This document shows, in pieces, positions 1 to 13,127 of a stretch of 64,000 bases of DNA; position 1 is the stretch's first letter; each line of letters begins with the position of its first letter. The notes under the pieces are model-generated. The model saw only the letters and a list, made by a program, of their open reading frames with translations, was not told the origin of the DNA and searched no databases. Both the position numbers and the translations under genes were made by a program. Origin of the DNA: Flaccisagitta enflata (Eukaryota > Chaetognatha > Sagittoidea > Aphragmophora); contig OZ231126.1 in NCBI GenBank assembly GCA_965153355.1, positions 67,146,001 to 67,210,000 on the forward strand, read 5' to 3'.

Positions 1-485
1 TTCCAAAGAAACCTCATTCTCTGTGAAGGAGAAATATCTAGGTCGTTGAAATTCTTCATACCTGAGGCGTAAAAGCGTTGAACCAATTCACTCTCTAGTC
101 ATTCTTTCCTTCACATTTTTTTTGTCACCATTTTTCTGTCACCATTTTTCTGTCGCTATTTTTTCTTCGTTTTATTTTTCAGTTGCGCATAAGACCCTCC
201 CACGTGCCTCTCTCAAGAATGATGGTTCTTCGCGTGGTCCTGACTGTCGGTCCGTCCGTCGATGGATTGGCGCGTCCGTTTTTCGTGTTTTCCTATCAAT
301 CAATCGAGCTGATTGTGGCTTTTCAGACTGTAAAGGACATTGTTCTGATTGGATTGCGCGGGGAGAACGTTAGGCCCTTTAATTGGTGAGAACAGTTTTC
401 GAGAGATGATTACAATGATACTGGAGCTAATAGTCAGTCTACCATCACCATCTTGATCTTATAATTGACTCAGACAAAAATATAT

Positions 486-645
486 GCAGTTGAGCCCCAC
501 AGTAACGGGTGCCGAGGGACCAACAGATGTTAACTGTTATAGGGGGATTTCTGGAATTGCCAATAAAGGAAATAAAAAGAAATGATCTATAAGGACTAAG
601 ATTTCATATTTGTTATAGGCGGATTTCCATTAACATCTGCATGTA
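486..645 (+). mobile_element. pogo/Tigger-like terminal sequence, fragment
   Basis: The stretch opens with CAGTTGAGCCCCACAGTAAC after a TA-rich flank, followed by alternating 'gggatttctg..gccaataaagg' and 'taggcggatttcc' text. CAGT(T/G)GA.. next to TA is typical of pogo/Tigger ends. The same block lies in copy B at about 41046. No transposase is present. Assignment rests only on the terminal motif and similarity in style to 37493-37792 and 63945-64000. Confidence 0.4.
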
Positions 646-740
646 CAAAACAAAGTTTTACTGAATGGGAAACTAAGCAACGTAGTTTGCGCGCCAAGTA
701 ACAAATTGCAAGTTACAAATCGCAGCTGCCACAATGGCGC

Positions 741-1300
741 TTTTGGGGAAGCGGCCCCAAAGGGGCCGATGACCTATGTTTTTACACATAGGGGAAATTT
801 CTCCTTCTTCTCCTTCTTCTTCTTCTCCTTTTTGGGCAGCGGCCCCGAAGGGGTCGATGACCTATGCTTTTACACATATGGGGGATTTTCTCCTTCTTCT
901 CCTTCTTCTACGTCCGTACCCGCCCTCCCCCCAGCCTCGAGGCCCATATCTCAGCCTTGAGGCCCATATCCCAGCCTCGAGGCCCAAATTCCAGTCTTGA
1001 GGCCCAAATCCCAACCTCCAGGCCCATATCCCCACCCCAAGGCCCAAATTCCAGCCCCAAGGGATTTGGGCCTCAAGACTGGGATTTGGGCCTCGACGCT
1101 GGGATATGGGCCTGCAGGCTAAGATATGGGCCTCGAGGTTGGGGGGAGGGGGGGTGCGGACGTAGAAGAAGGGGAAAATCCCCCATATGTGTGAAAGCAT
1201 AGGTCATCGACCCTTCAGCTTCATGCCCTGCTCCCCTCAACTTCCACCACAACCATTTAAGCAGGGCACGGGTACCGTGGACCATCTAACGCTTTTGCGA
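741..1300 (-). mobile_element. HLE-4 element, CCTATG-hairpin variant (copy A)
   Basis: Two successive 3' arms (GGCCCC-AAA-GGGGCC and GGCCCC-GAA-GGGG hairpins, each followed by a CCTATG..CACATAGG hairpin) precede a minisatellite of CAGCCTCGAGGCCCATAT units. The unit inverts near 1060, so the core folds back on itself. The opposite arm is at about 1150-1215. A GCCCTGCT..AGCAGGGC stem (1228-1268) and the conserved CGGGTACC..GACCATC tail follow. Orientation is assigned from the HLE plan, with the arm abutting a T-run as the 3' end. Confidence 0.7.
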
Positions 1301-1319
1301 CTATTCTTCTCTGTCCCCC

Positions 1320-1850
1320 CCCTCAGGCCCAAATCCTAGTCTCGAGACCTAAATACTAGCTTTGAGGCTCAAATCCCCGCTTCGAAGCTCAAATCCCAGC
1401 CTTGAGGCTCAAATCTCAGTCTCCAGGCTAAAATCCCAGCCTTGAGGCTCAAATTCCAGCCCTTAGGCTCGAATCCCAGTCCAAGGCACAAATCCCAGCC
1501 CTAAAGTTCAAATCCTAGCCTCGAAGCTCAAATACCAGCTTCCAAGCTCAAATCCCTGCCCCTAAGCATAAATCCCAACCTCAAAGCTGAAATCCCAGCC
1601 TGGAAGCTCAAATCTCAGCCTTGAAGCTGAAATCCCAGCCTCGAAACTTAAATCCCAGCCTAAAGGCCCTAATTCAAACCTCGAGGCCCCAATTCCAGCC
1701 TCCATGCCCTAATTCGATCCTTGAGGCCAAAAAAAAAACAGCATAGGTCATCGGCTCCTTCGGGGCCGCTGCAGCTGCCCCTCTGACCACCTCACACAAA
1801 CATAGACTCACATAGGGGCAACGGGTACCGCTTACCATCTAACACTTTTA
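1320..1850 (-). repeat. Minisatellite plus HLE-4 5' end module
   Basis: About 20 units of 19-21 bp of the form 'ctcgaagctcaaatcccag' end at a short arm (GGTCATCGG..CCTTCGGGGCCGCTGCA). A TGCCCCT..AGGGGCA stem and CAACGGGTACCGC follow. The terminal stem differs in sequence from the GCCCTGCT stem used elsewhere but stays self-complementary. No left arm is seen, so this looks like the second half of a composite element. Confidence 0.65.
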
Positions 1851-2058
1851 CTATACCACTCTATTACTAAAATAGGGTTTGCATATTTAAGTTCCTATCA
1901 ATAGCGGAGCAAAAAATATGTTAACTTTAAGTGAATTAAGATACTTGCTTTGAATAACATTTAAACCATAAAGAAGTATTTCAAATTGGGTAAGAGAAGT
2001 CAAAAGGGGGAGTGAATTGTTATGACAATCCTTGAATGGTATCAGCATCAGTATGGTA

Positions 2059-2108
2059 TCCGATCATAGCACTTTTCATCAGATTTGATGAAAAGTGCTA
2101 TGATCGGA
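2059..2108. repeat. 23-bp perfect palindrome with 4-nt spacer
   Basis: Positions 2059-2081 are exactly complementary to 2086-2108, separated by GATT. The right arm is the normal unit-to-satellite junction also found in copy B (about 42638). The left arm is an inverted copy of it, so the palindrome is a local inverted duplication unique to copy A. Confidence 0.9.
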
Positions 2109-5100
2109 TTTTTCCGGATTTTTCCGGATTTTTCCGGATTTTTCAAATCCGGGGTTTTCCAGGTTTTTCCGGATTTTTCCGGATTTTTCTGGATTTTTCT
2201 GGATTTTTCCGGATTTTTTCGGATTTGTCCGGATTTGTCCGGATTTGTCCGGATTTTCCGGATTTTTCCGGCTTGGGCAGCGCCCCGTGGATGAGCACGG
2301 AAAGTCCAGATCATAGGGGACTTCGGTTCGGGCCGCTCATTGGCCGCCCATCCGTCCATCCGCTTGCCCCCATCAGGTTCTCAGGTTAAATTGGGCCTCC
2401 TGAGACTCAAATTGGCCTCAGACCCCACCTTGCTCTCTCAAGCCTCAAATCCGGCCTCTCAGGCCTCAAATCCAGCCTCTCAGGCCTCAAATCCGGGTTT
2501 TTCCGGGTTTTTCCGGATTTTTCCGGATTTTTCCGGTTTTTTTCCGGATTTTTTTTGGATTTTTCCGGATTTTTCCGGATTTTTCCGGATTTTTCCGGAT
2601 TTTTCTGGATTTTTCCGGATTTTTCGGATTTGTCCGGATTTGTCCGGATTTTTCCAGGTTTTTCCGGGTTTTTGGGCAGCGGCCCCGAAGGAGACGAAGT
2701 CCTGTAGATCACAGGGGGACTTTCGTTCGTCCGTTCATTCGGTCGTCCGTCCGTCCGTTCTTCCCCCCCATCCCCCCAGTCCTCAGGCCTCAAATCTGGC
2801 CTCTGAGACCTCAAATCTGGGCTCTCAGACCCCCAATCTGGCCTCTCATTCAAGCCTCAAACCAGCTTCAGGCCTCCTAAATTTTTCCGGATTTGTCCGG
2901 ATTTGTCCGGATTTACTCCGGGTTTTTCCGGATTTTTCCGGATTTTTTCTGATTTTTCTGGATTTTTTCCGGATTTTTCTGGATTTTTCTGGATTTTTCC
3001 GGGTTTTTTCCGGATTTTTCCGGATTTGTCCGGATTTGTCCGGGTTTGTCCGGGTTTTTCCGGATTTTTCCGGATTTTTCTGGATTTTTCCGGGTTTTTG
3101 GGCAGCGGCCCCGAAGGACTTTCGTTCATCCGTTCATTCGGTCGTCTGTCCGTCCGTTCGTCCCCCCCATCAGGTTCCTCAGGCCTCAAATCTGGCCTCT
3201 GAGACCTCAAATCTGGCCTCTCAGACCCCCAATCTGGCCTCTAAAGCCTCAAATCCGGCCTCCCAGGCCTCAAATCCAGCCTCTCAGGCATCAAATCTGG
3301 GTTTTTCCGGTTTTTTCCTGATTTTTCCGGATTTTTCTGGATTTTTCCAGATTTTTCCGGATTTGTCCGGATTTGTCCGGATTTGTCCGGATTTTTTTTG
3401 GGCAGCGGCCCCGAAGGAGACGAAGTCCTGTAGATCACAGGGGGACTTTTGTTCGTCCGTTCATTCGGTTGTCCGTCCGTCCGTTCGCCCTCCCCATCAG
3501 GTTCCTCAGGCCTCAAATCTGGCCTCTGAGACCTCAAATCTGGCCTCTCAAACCCCCAATCTGGCCTCTCAAGCTCAAACTAGCCTCATAGCCTAAAACT
3601 GGCTTCTTCGGTTTTTCCGATTTTTCCTGGATTTTTCTGGATTTTTCTGGATTTTTCCGGATTTTTTCGGATTTGTCCGGATTTGTCCGGATTTGTCCGG
3701 ATTTTACCGGATTTATCCGGATTTTCCGGTTTTTCCGATTTTCTGGATTTTTCGGGTTTTTGGGCAGCGGTCTGAGCGACTTTCGCGTCCGTCTATTCGT
3801 CCGTCCGTCCGTCCGTCTGCCCTCTATCAGGTTCTCAGGCCTCAAATCTGGCCCTGAGACCTCAAATCTGGCCTCTCAGACCCCACCCGCTCTAAGCTCT
3901 CAAATCCAGTCTCCCAGGCCTCAAATCCGGCATCCCAGGCCTCAAATCCAGCCTCTCAGGCATCAAATCCGGGTTTTTCCTGATTTTTCCGGATTTTCCC
4001 GGATTTGTCTGGATTTGTCCGGATTTGTCCGGATTTTTCCGGGTTTTTGGGCAGCGGCCTCGAAGGAGACGAAGTCCTGTAGATCACAGGGAGACTTTTG
4101 TTCAATCCGCTCATTCGTCAGTCTGGCCTGTCCGTTTCGTCTCCCCATCAGGCCCATTCCCAGGCCTCAAATCTGGCCTCTGGAGACTCAAACCCGGCCT
4201 CTCAGACCCCACCCGCCTTCAAGCCTCAAACTCCGGCCTCTCAGGCCTCAAATCCGGGGTTTTCCGGGTTTTTCCGGATTTTTCCGGATAATTCCAGATT
4301 TTTCCGGATTTTTCCGGATTTTTTCGGATTTGTCCAGTTTTGTCCGGATTTGTCCGGATTTTTCCGGATTTGTCCGGATTTTTCCGGCTTTTTCCGGGTT
4401 TTTGGGCAGCGGCCTGGAAGGAGACGAAGTCCTGTAGATCACAGGGGGACTTTTGTTCGTCCGTTCATTCGGTCGTCCGTCCGTCCGTTTGTCCCCCCCA
4501 TCCCCCCCATCCTCAGGCCTCTGAGACCTCAAATCTGGCCTCTCAGACCCCCAATCTGGCCTCTCAAGCCTCAAATCCGCCTCTCAGGCTTCAAATCCAG
4601 CCCGTAAGGCCTCAAATCTGGTTTTTCCGGGATTTATTCCGATTTTTCCGGATTTTTCCGGATTTTTCTGGATTTTTCTGGATTTGTCCGGATTTGTCCG
4701 GATTTGTCCGGATTTGTCTGGATTTGTCCAGATTTGTCCGGATTTTTCCAGATTTTTCCGGATTTTTCCGGGTTTTTCCGGGTTTTTGGGCAGCAGCCCC
4801 GAAGGACTTTCGTTCGTCCGTTCATTCGGTCCGTCCGTCCGTCCATTCGTCCCCCCCATCAGGCTCCTTTGGCCTCAAACCTGGCCTCTGAGACCTCAAC
4901 TCTGGCCTCTCAGACCCCCAATCTGGCTCTTCGCTCTCAAATCGTATCTGTGCCTCAAATCCAGCCTCTCAGGCATCAAATCCGGGTTTTTCCTGATTTT
5001 TCCGGATTTTCCCGGATTTGTCTGGATTTGTCCGGATTTGTCCGGATTTTTCCGGGTTTTTGGGCAGCGGCCCCGAAGGAGACGAAGTCCTGTAGATCAC

Positions 5101-5450
5101 AGGGGGACTTTTGTTCGTCTGTTCATTCGGTCGTCCGTCCGTCCGTTCGTCCCCCCCATCAGGTTCCTCAGGACTCAAATCTGGCCTCTGAGACCTCAAA
5201 TCTGGCCTCTCAGACCCCCAATCTGGCCTCTCCGGGTTTTTCCGGATTTTTCCGGATTTTTCCGGTTTTTTTCCGGATTTTTCCGGATTTTTCCGGATTT
5301 TTCCGGATTTTTCTGGATTTTTCCGGATTTTTTCGGATTTGTCCGGATTTGTCCGGATTTGTCCGGATTTGTCCGGATTTGTCCGGATTTTTCCGGGTTT
5401 TTTCGGGTTTTTGGGCAGCGGCCCGAAGGAGACGAAGTCCTGTAGATCAC
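2101..5450 (+). repeat. Higher-order tandem array: GGATTTTTCC satellite + HLE-4 arm + 21-bp minisatellite
   Basis: Ten direct copies of the HLE-4 3' arm (GGGCAGCGGCCCCGAAGG.. then a GTCCTGTAG..CACAGGGGG hairpin) start near 2275, 2674, 3100, 3400, 3762, 4049, 4404, 4788, 5062 and 5413. Between them lie, always in the same order, a GTCC-type tetranucleotide tract, a C-run, a minisatellite of ~21 bp (GCCTCTCAGGCCTCAAATC type) and a run of 10-bp CCGGATTTTT or CCGGATTTGT units. Spacing is 274-426 bp. Long open frames on both strands are artefacts of the 10- and 21-bp periodicity. Confidence 0.92.
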
Positions 5451-5554
5451 AGGGGACTTCTTTGTTTGTCCGTTCATTCGCTGTCCGCTCAGCCCGCTTG
5501 TCCCCTCTGCATCCCCCGCGCCTCCCTGTAGCCTCTAACAGAAAGAAAGAAGGT

Positions 5555-5735
5555 GAATGTGAAACAAATTTTATATCTCTGGGAAAGGAGCAAAGAAAGG
5601 AAAGAAGGGAGAGAAGAAAAAAAAGGAGGGATGGAAAGAAGGAAAGGAAAGACCAAGGAAAGAGGGATGGAGGGAGAGAAAGAAAGGCAGAAAGAAAGAC
5701 GGAAGGAAAGAATGAGGAGAAAAGAATGGATTCAT
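5555..5735 (+). repeat. Purine-rich GAAAGAAGG low-complexity tract
   Basis: Almost pure A/G sequence with irregular GAAAG/GGAAG units. No gene signal is visible. It bridges the higher-order array and the CA tract. Confidence 0.7.
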
Positions 5736-5838
5736 GAATGAAAATAGGCAAGTACCTAGGGGTTGCAAAATTGTCATGGCAAACAATCTCCCCGACCTCA
5801 ACTTACAGACACGCACACAGCACACTAACATGCTCATA

Positions 5839-5990
<152 letters not shown>

Positions 5991-6002
5991 CACACACAAA
6001 CA

Positions 6003-6240
6003 CCGGCCTGAGAGGGCAGATATCAGGCCTGAAAGGGCAGAATCAAAGGCCTGAGAGGACAGATGCCAGGCCTGAGAGGGCAGATTTCAGGCCTGAGAGT
6101 GCAGATTTCAAGCCTGAAAGGATAGATTTCAGGCCTGAGAGGGCAGATTTCAGGCTCGAGGGGGGACAGATAAACGAACAGACGGACGAACAGACAAACG
6201 AAAGTCCCCCTGTGTTCTACAGGACTTCGCTGCCCAAAAA
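6003..6240 (+). mobile_element. HLE-4 3' fragment
   Basis: Eight units of ~21 bp (GGCCTGAGAGGGCAGATTTCA type) lead into (ACGG/AACG) repeats, the hairpin CCCCCTGTGTTCTACAGG and a shortened arm ending CGCTGCCCAAAAA. The CCCCTTCGGGG hairpin of the full arm is deleted. The 5' half is absent and the CA tract abuts directly. Confidence 0.75.
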
Positions 6241-6814
<574 letters not shown>

Positions 6815-6899
6815 GGACTGGGACTGGGACTGGGGCGGGGACACAGAAACAGAGAGGGAAAAAAACAACAGTGAGAGAGAGAGAGAGAGAAATGGTTCC

Positions 6900-7299
6900 A
6901 GTAGAACGCCTGTCACGACAAGCCAAGGAATCTCTGAATAAAACGTTCCACACTTGTATATAATAGTAGTCCTCTCAGCTTAGACGGCTGAACGTGTCAA
7001 ACGTCATCTTACATGAGGAGAACTGTCTCATAAACCTGTAATTCCGTCAATCATACCAACATGCTATTCATTCATCATCTCTTTTTTTTTCCCTTCATCT
7101 TCTCCTTTGTCATGTGGTTTCTCTTGGTCGTGTTCCCACTTATTCTTCATCTTAGTCATTTTTCCTTTTTTCCCCTCTTTTGTTGCTGGTGCTCAAACTG
7201 AAATCTTCAGTATGCAAAAATCAGCCCCGCAGAGATGTAACTAGTCTTTCTAGGTCCAAAATTTGGTCTTTCGATTAGATTGGTAGTCTAGCGTACACA
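6900..7299. other. Anonymous spacer
   Basis: Mixed-composition sequence with a T/C-rich stretch at 7080-7190. I see no gene, RNA or element ends. Confidence 0.5.
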
Positions 7300-7544
7300 A
7301 ACAAGTGACGCGGGGTCACAATATCGTTGCGGATGGGTGGGCAGGGGCAGCCAAACCCCAGCCTCACCCTAACCCCCTTCCCACACACTAACAAACACCC
7401 ACACACATACAATGACAACTGCAGGATTGAAAATGCGCGTTTCTTGCATTTTCAACTCGAGCGTGACGGACCGACGGACCAACCAACGGACGGACGGACG
7501 GACGGACAAAGCCTCTTATAGAGTTGCGTGTCCGCAACTAAAAA
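7300..7544 (+). mobile_element. HLE-2 element (AGTTGCG stem)
   Basis: The 5' tip is AACAAGTGACGCGGGG. The subterminal arm GTTGCGGA..GGGTGGGCAGGGG sits ~25 bp in. A (CGGA)n tract precedes the 3' hairpin AGTTGCGTGTCCGCAACT and an A-run. The 5' arm GTTGCGGA(C/T) is complementary to the end of the 3' hairpin. The length, about 245 bp, is typical of copies in this window. Confidence 0.85.
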
Positions 7545-7747
7545 GAATGTGCACACAACTCTTGGATTGCATTCTATTGCTCTAGTACAGATCGGACGTG
7601 AGGATGTTGGGGAGGCGTACTGATGATTATCCGCAATCATAGCACTGCCTCGTGCACACCTTTGTCAGTTTGCTTCCTTTCATTTTCCCCCCTACATTTC
7701 CGGATGATATTCTTTTCCAATGTTACTGTCTTGTAAGTTGTATACTC

Positions 7748-7925
<178 letters not shown>

Positions 7926-8056
7926 GCGGAGAAGTGAGCAGTGCGATGCTGCAGGAAGTGTCATAAACACGAGGAAGGAAGAATTAAGTGAAAGCGGGAA
8001 CGCAATTTGTAGTCAACTTTTTATTGCATAGTTCTCCGCGGCCTTCACCACCGTTA

Positions 8057-9172
<1,116 letters not shown>

Positions 9173-9319
9173 TGTTTTGTTCTACTTTTTTTCTCGTAGG
9201 CGGTTGTAGCAAGGAAATCCGAGGCGGAAGTTGCAATTTCATAATCTGCATATCTGCGTGGTAAAACGAAGAAAGGAAAAGACACGAGAAAGGAGGAAAA
9301 GACACGAGAAAAAGCATTA

Positions 9320-9697
9320 GATGGTGAGCGGTACCCGTGCGCTGCTGTAGTAGTTTGTGACTATGGGAGGACGCAGGGCAGCATCCTTAAAGGGGTCGAT
9401 GACCTATACCATGATTTCCCACATATTTTTTCCCTCTCCTTCATTGCCTCCTCTTGGAAGCCGTGGGGGGTGGTATGATTTGGGAAAATTTAGCCAAATT
9501 TAGCAGAATCTAGCCAAATTAGGCAGAATTTGGCCAAAAATGGCAGAATTTGGCAGAATTTGGTCAAACTTAGCATAATTTGAAAGAATTTGAATGGGGC
9601 GGGGAATGGGGAGAAGAGGAGGAGAAGACGGAGGAGAAAATTCTCCATATGTCTGAAAGCGTAGGTCATTGACCCCTTCGGGGCCGCTGTCCAAAAA
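9320..9697 (+). mobile_element. HLE-4 element, CCTAT-hairpin variant
   Basis: The 5' module (GGTGAGCGGTACCCGTGC, degenerate stem, GGGGTCGATGACCTAT) is followed by a minisatellite of 'ggcagaatttggccaaa' units. The 3' arm carries a CATATG..CATAGG-like hairpin (ATGTCTGAAAGCGTAGG) and CCCCTTCGGGGCCGCTG, and ends CCAAAAA. The forward orientation is opposite to most HLE-4 copies here. Confidence 0.65.
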
Positions 9698-9881
9698 GGA
9701 GGCACAAACGAGAAAGGAGGAAATCTCGGCGACATCTTAAATGTAGGAACTACACATGAAATACGCTCGAATAAGGATTCTCTAGATCGTTGTAAATCGC
9801 AGAAGAAGAGAGAGAAATACGAAATTATTAGCTCTTGCGGACATAATGACAAGATATCGAGGGAAAAAGCAAGTGTTATTA

Positions 9882-10292
9882 CTACTCGACTCAAAAAAAA
9901 GCCGCACCCTATTTTGAGTTGATGTATAAGAAAAAAAAATTATTTGAAAATTTTTCTGTCAAGGTGATTTGAAAGATTTTCGAATTTTCTTTCATTCTAG
10001 ACCAATCCCAGATCTGTATCTCAAACGGTTTAGGAGCTAGAGCTCTGCAAAGAAAAGCATTATTTTGTTAAAGTGCATTATTTTCATAGGGATTGCGAAA
10101 CTGAAATATGCAATGTTTTTACTCAAACTAATGCCATTTCTAAACGAAAAAAGATAGCAATACCAGATTGGCGCCAAATGAAAGATCTTTTCAAGAGCTT
10201 TCTAATGGTCTAAGATTTTGATTAGTTTTTTTTTGAAATTTAGTATAACAATTTGTCATTTAAAAGTGCGGCTTTTTTATTGAGTCGAGTAG
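9882..10292. mobile_element. Tc1/mariner-type MITE, 411 bp, TA duplication
   Basis: The ends CTACTCGACTCAA and TTGAGTCGAGTAG are inverted copies, and the match runs ~26 bp (to GCCGCAC) with one or two differences. TA dinucleotides at 9880-9881 and 10293-10294 flank it. The interior is AT-rich with no transposase frame. Confidence 0.85.
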
Positions 10293-10530
10293 TATCTTAC
10301 GGCTTCATCAGACATCACCACATCACTCAGCCAGCAGCTAGTAAGCCATAGATCGAAACTCTTTTCCGTGAGTACTTTTGGAATGGTTCGTGGAGTATAA
10401 ATTCGGGATTGATTCTCGCGCTCATTTTGTTGACTTGCGACTTTGTTTTTTTCTTTCTTTGGCCAAAAACTGCAAATTCTGGCGCTCCAAACAAGATGAA
10501 AGATTCATCCAATGCTTGGAACCTGAAGAA

Positions 10531-10725
10531 ACAAGGCCGGATACATGGCTACCGAAGTCGCGTGCGGGTGGGTAGGGGCCACATTTGAGGTCACTAGTCC
10601 ATTTGGGCAGGAGCAGTGAGGTCAAAGATTTAAAATCATAAAAAAAGTAAAATATGACCAACCAACCAACCGACCAACCGACCAACGGACAAAGCGGGTT
10701 GTAGAGTCGCGTGTACGCGACTAAA
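10531..10725 (+). mobile_element. HLE-1 element (AGTCGCG stem)
   Basis: Tip ACAAGGCCGGATACA, arm AGTCGCGTGCGGGTGGGTAG, (CCAA/CCGA)n tract, AAAGCGGGTTGTAG, then hairpin AGTCGCGTGTACGCGACT and AAA. This is a near-complete short copy. Confidence 0.85.
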
Positions 10726-10989
10726 GAGTGAGTGGTATAGGAGAGTTCTTTTGGGAGGAAGGCCATTCAAATATTCATTCAGAGAGGAAGAAGGAGAGAA
10801 ATGAAAAAGAAAATAGAGAAAAGCCACCACGAGTTGCAAAAAGTAGAAACTGGCAGGAAAAAAATCTGCAATAGTCAAAGATGCGCGCCCATGCCGTATT
10901 GAATGCATACGCACGATTGTAAAAGTTTTTTTTTATCCATATTCATTTACTCACCAAAAGGCATAAATGACCAGAAAATACCCACAATA

Positions 10990-11821
10990 GCAGCCCAAAG
11001 GCAGTAAGTGGTCAGCGGTACCCGTGCCCTGCTTGATCAGAAAGTGATTAAGGTTGAGAGGGAGCAGGGCAGCGGCCCCGAAGGGGACGAAGTCCTGTAG
11101 AACACAGGGGGAATCTGTCCGTCCGTCTGTCCGTCTGTCTGTCTGCCTTCCTTCTATCCAGGATGCCCTGTTATTCAAATTTTCATTGAATACCATGGAG
11201 AAATGACAAAAGGCAGTATATGGACAATGGCACCCTTGCCCTTATTGTATAGTTTGTAGGTTAAGTTGAGGGAGGAGCAGGTCAGGATCTGTGTCTCTGA
11301 GGCCAGAATCTGGGTCTCAGAGACCAATTTCTTGGTCTCAGAGACCAATTTCTTGGTCGAAGAGGCAATGATTTCAGTCTCTGAGGCCAGGATTTGGGCC
11401 TCTGAGGCTAGGATATAGGTCTGTGAGGCCAGAACCTAGGTCTTGGAGGTCAGAATCTGGGTCCCAAAGGTCAGGATCTGGGTCTCTAAGGCTTAGATGT
11501 GGGTTTTGGGAGCCAGATTCTAAGTTTAAGGGGCCAAAATGATAGAATTCAAGCCAGAATTCAGGTTTTCTAGCCAAATATGGCCCATTTTACCTGGGTA
11601 CGAGCCATTTTGCCTGGATTTGGCCCATTTTGACTGGATTTGGGCCATTTTGCTTGGATTTGGGCCATACAGTTTGAATTTGGGCCCAAAAGGAGACGAA
11701 GCCCTGAGGGTGGGGCGGGGGGGGACGGACGTACGGACGTACGGACGTACGGACGTACGGACGGACAGATTCCCCCTGTATTCTACAGGACTTCGTCCCC
11801 TTCGGGGCCGCTGCCCAAAAA
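10990..11821 (+). mobile_element. HLE-4 element, composite with a second internal 5' module
   Basis: A 5' module (GGTCAGCGGTACCCGTGCC, GCCCTGCT..AGCAGGGC stem) and arm lie at 10998-11115. A second 5'-like module follows at 11210-11290. Minisatellites with ~20-bp units (GGTCTCTGAGGCCAGAATCT type, then GGATTTGGGCCATTTTG type) precede a (GGACGTAC)n tract at 11731-11762 and a 3' arm ending CGCTGCCCAAAAA. Two elements may be fused or nested. Confidence 0.7.
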
Positions 11822-11993
11822 CCAGCAAACAAATAATGGGCCGCATAGTAACTGCAAGGAGGCATCAAAAGCTGAGTTGGTAAACTCTTTTTTCTCACTC
11901 ATATGAGAGCATTTCGTTGATGCTCGATTATTTCTAGGGCGACAATAAACTTATAAACAAATCACAAATGCATCGACGGAAAACACCTCATTT

Positions 11994-12247
11994 CAAGAAA
12001 ATCAAAGGGTGGAAAAGAAGAAAAAACGAAATTTTAGAAGATTTTACACTTTTTGCAGTTCCAATACATAGCATTTGATTAATTACTAAAACACTATTTT
12101 ACACTATTCTGATCATTTTTATACCATATCTATACTCTATGCGGTAGAAAATGAAATGATTTTTTGAACGGGCGGGGAAGGAAATCAAAGACCAGGGGGG
12201 TGGGGGTGGGTAAGAAATCAAAAGCCACTCAACTTTATACACCCCTG
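11994..12247. mobile_element. hAT-type MITE (CAGGGGTGTATA family), deleted copy, perfect 8-bp duplication
   Basis: CCTCATTT at 11986-11993 is repeated exactly at 12248-12255. The right end, read inward, is CAGGGGTGTATAAAGTTGAG. The left end retains only CAAG before jumping into sequence that lies ~80 bp inside the copy at 46732. The deletion is flanked by AAG microhomology. The 8-bp duplication is diagnostic of the hAT superfamily. Confidence 0.85.
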
Positions 12248-12255
12248 CCTCATTT

Positions 12256-12580
12256 ACATACAAACAGTTTTATATGAAACTCGATGACGAAAAAAAGAAA
12301 ATCACGCAGAAAAAAAAAGGGTCAGGTCCATTGACATTGACAATGGCATTGTCGAGATGCTGCATAATGCAGCGATCACAGCGCCATTGTGGTATTAATA
12401 ACCTTTAAGACGTAGGCGGATCTGGAGGAAAGGAGACAATTAGAAACCGCATGACTGATATACAGAGAGCACATTAGGGACATTCTGGCCGAGAATGCGG
12501 CACACAGACACACGTACGGAGAGATCTAGAGACAGATCAAAAGACAGAGGACGAAAGAGAAAAAAAGGTGTAAAGATTCC
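12256..12580. other. Anonymous spacer
   Basis: No recognisable gene. A short GAGAC-rich stretch lies at 12500-12560. Confidence 0.45.
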
Positions 12581-12889
12581 CAGGCGTGTATATAGTTGAG
12601 TATTCTCCCCCTCCCCGGGGGAGGGGGGGAAATAAAATCAAAGGGTTTGAAGATGGGGAAAAAATCAAAAGCTAGAAGAGAAGAAGAAAGAAACTTTTGG
12701 AAGATTTAACACTTTTTTTGGTGACAAAAGGTACACAAGGTACACAAGGATTAGTACAACACAATCCAACACTATTTAAACCTATAGAAATACTAATTCA
12801 TTGCTTTGTGGGGAAGAAAATCAAAGACGGGGGGGGGGGGGGATGGTGGAGAGAATAAAATCAAGAGCTGCTCAATTATAAACACCCTG
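12581..12889. mobile_element. hAT-type MITE (CAGGGGTGTATA family), full-length copy
   Basis: The ends CAGGCGTGTATATAGTTGAG and, inverted, CAGGGTGTTTATAATTGAGC form the TIR. AAGATTCC (12573-12580) and AAGATTTC (12890-12897) are an 8-bp duplication with one difference. G-runs lie near both ends. No transposase frame is present. Confidence 0.85.
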
Positions 12890-12979
12890 AAGATTTCTCC
12901 GAAGGGAAATCATAGAAATTCGTTGACCCTTTTCTCCTGCACAACATGCAGCAGACCAATAAACTGTCGGAGGACAGGC

Positions 12980-12980
<1 letters not shown>

Positions 12981-13062
<82 letters not shown>
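12981..13062 (+). repeat. (GA)n microsatellite
   Basis: About 80 bp of GA with one ATA interruption. Confidence 0.97.
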
Positions 13063-13063
<1 letters not shown>

Positions 13064-13127
13064 CCCCGGAAGCCCATGAAATGCAGATGGGTCGGACAGG
13101 CGAAGAATACATGGGCAGCGGCGCAGA

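Larger units (their letters stand above)
1..2108 (+). repeat. Copy A of a long duplicated unit (left edge at window start)
   Basis: This stretch reappears at 39938-42655 (copy B), and its right part again at 43527-45011 (copy C), with only scattered differences. It contains, in order, ~460 bp of anonymous AT-rich sequence, a pogo/Tigger-like end near 486, HLE-4-type arms at about 741 and 834, two minisatellite blocks, and a junction into a GGATTTTTCC array. Short open frames near the start show no recognisable protein and carry the same changes as the repeat. Copy A lacks the 616-bp insertion found in copy B, so it is the empty-site reference for that element. Confidence 0.9.

Noticed and set aside
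2340-5751. Large forward and reverse open frames of 180-420 codons
   Set aside because: Product of the higher-order array; open in competing frames and built from satellite, arm and minisatellite translations.
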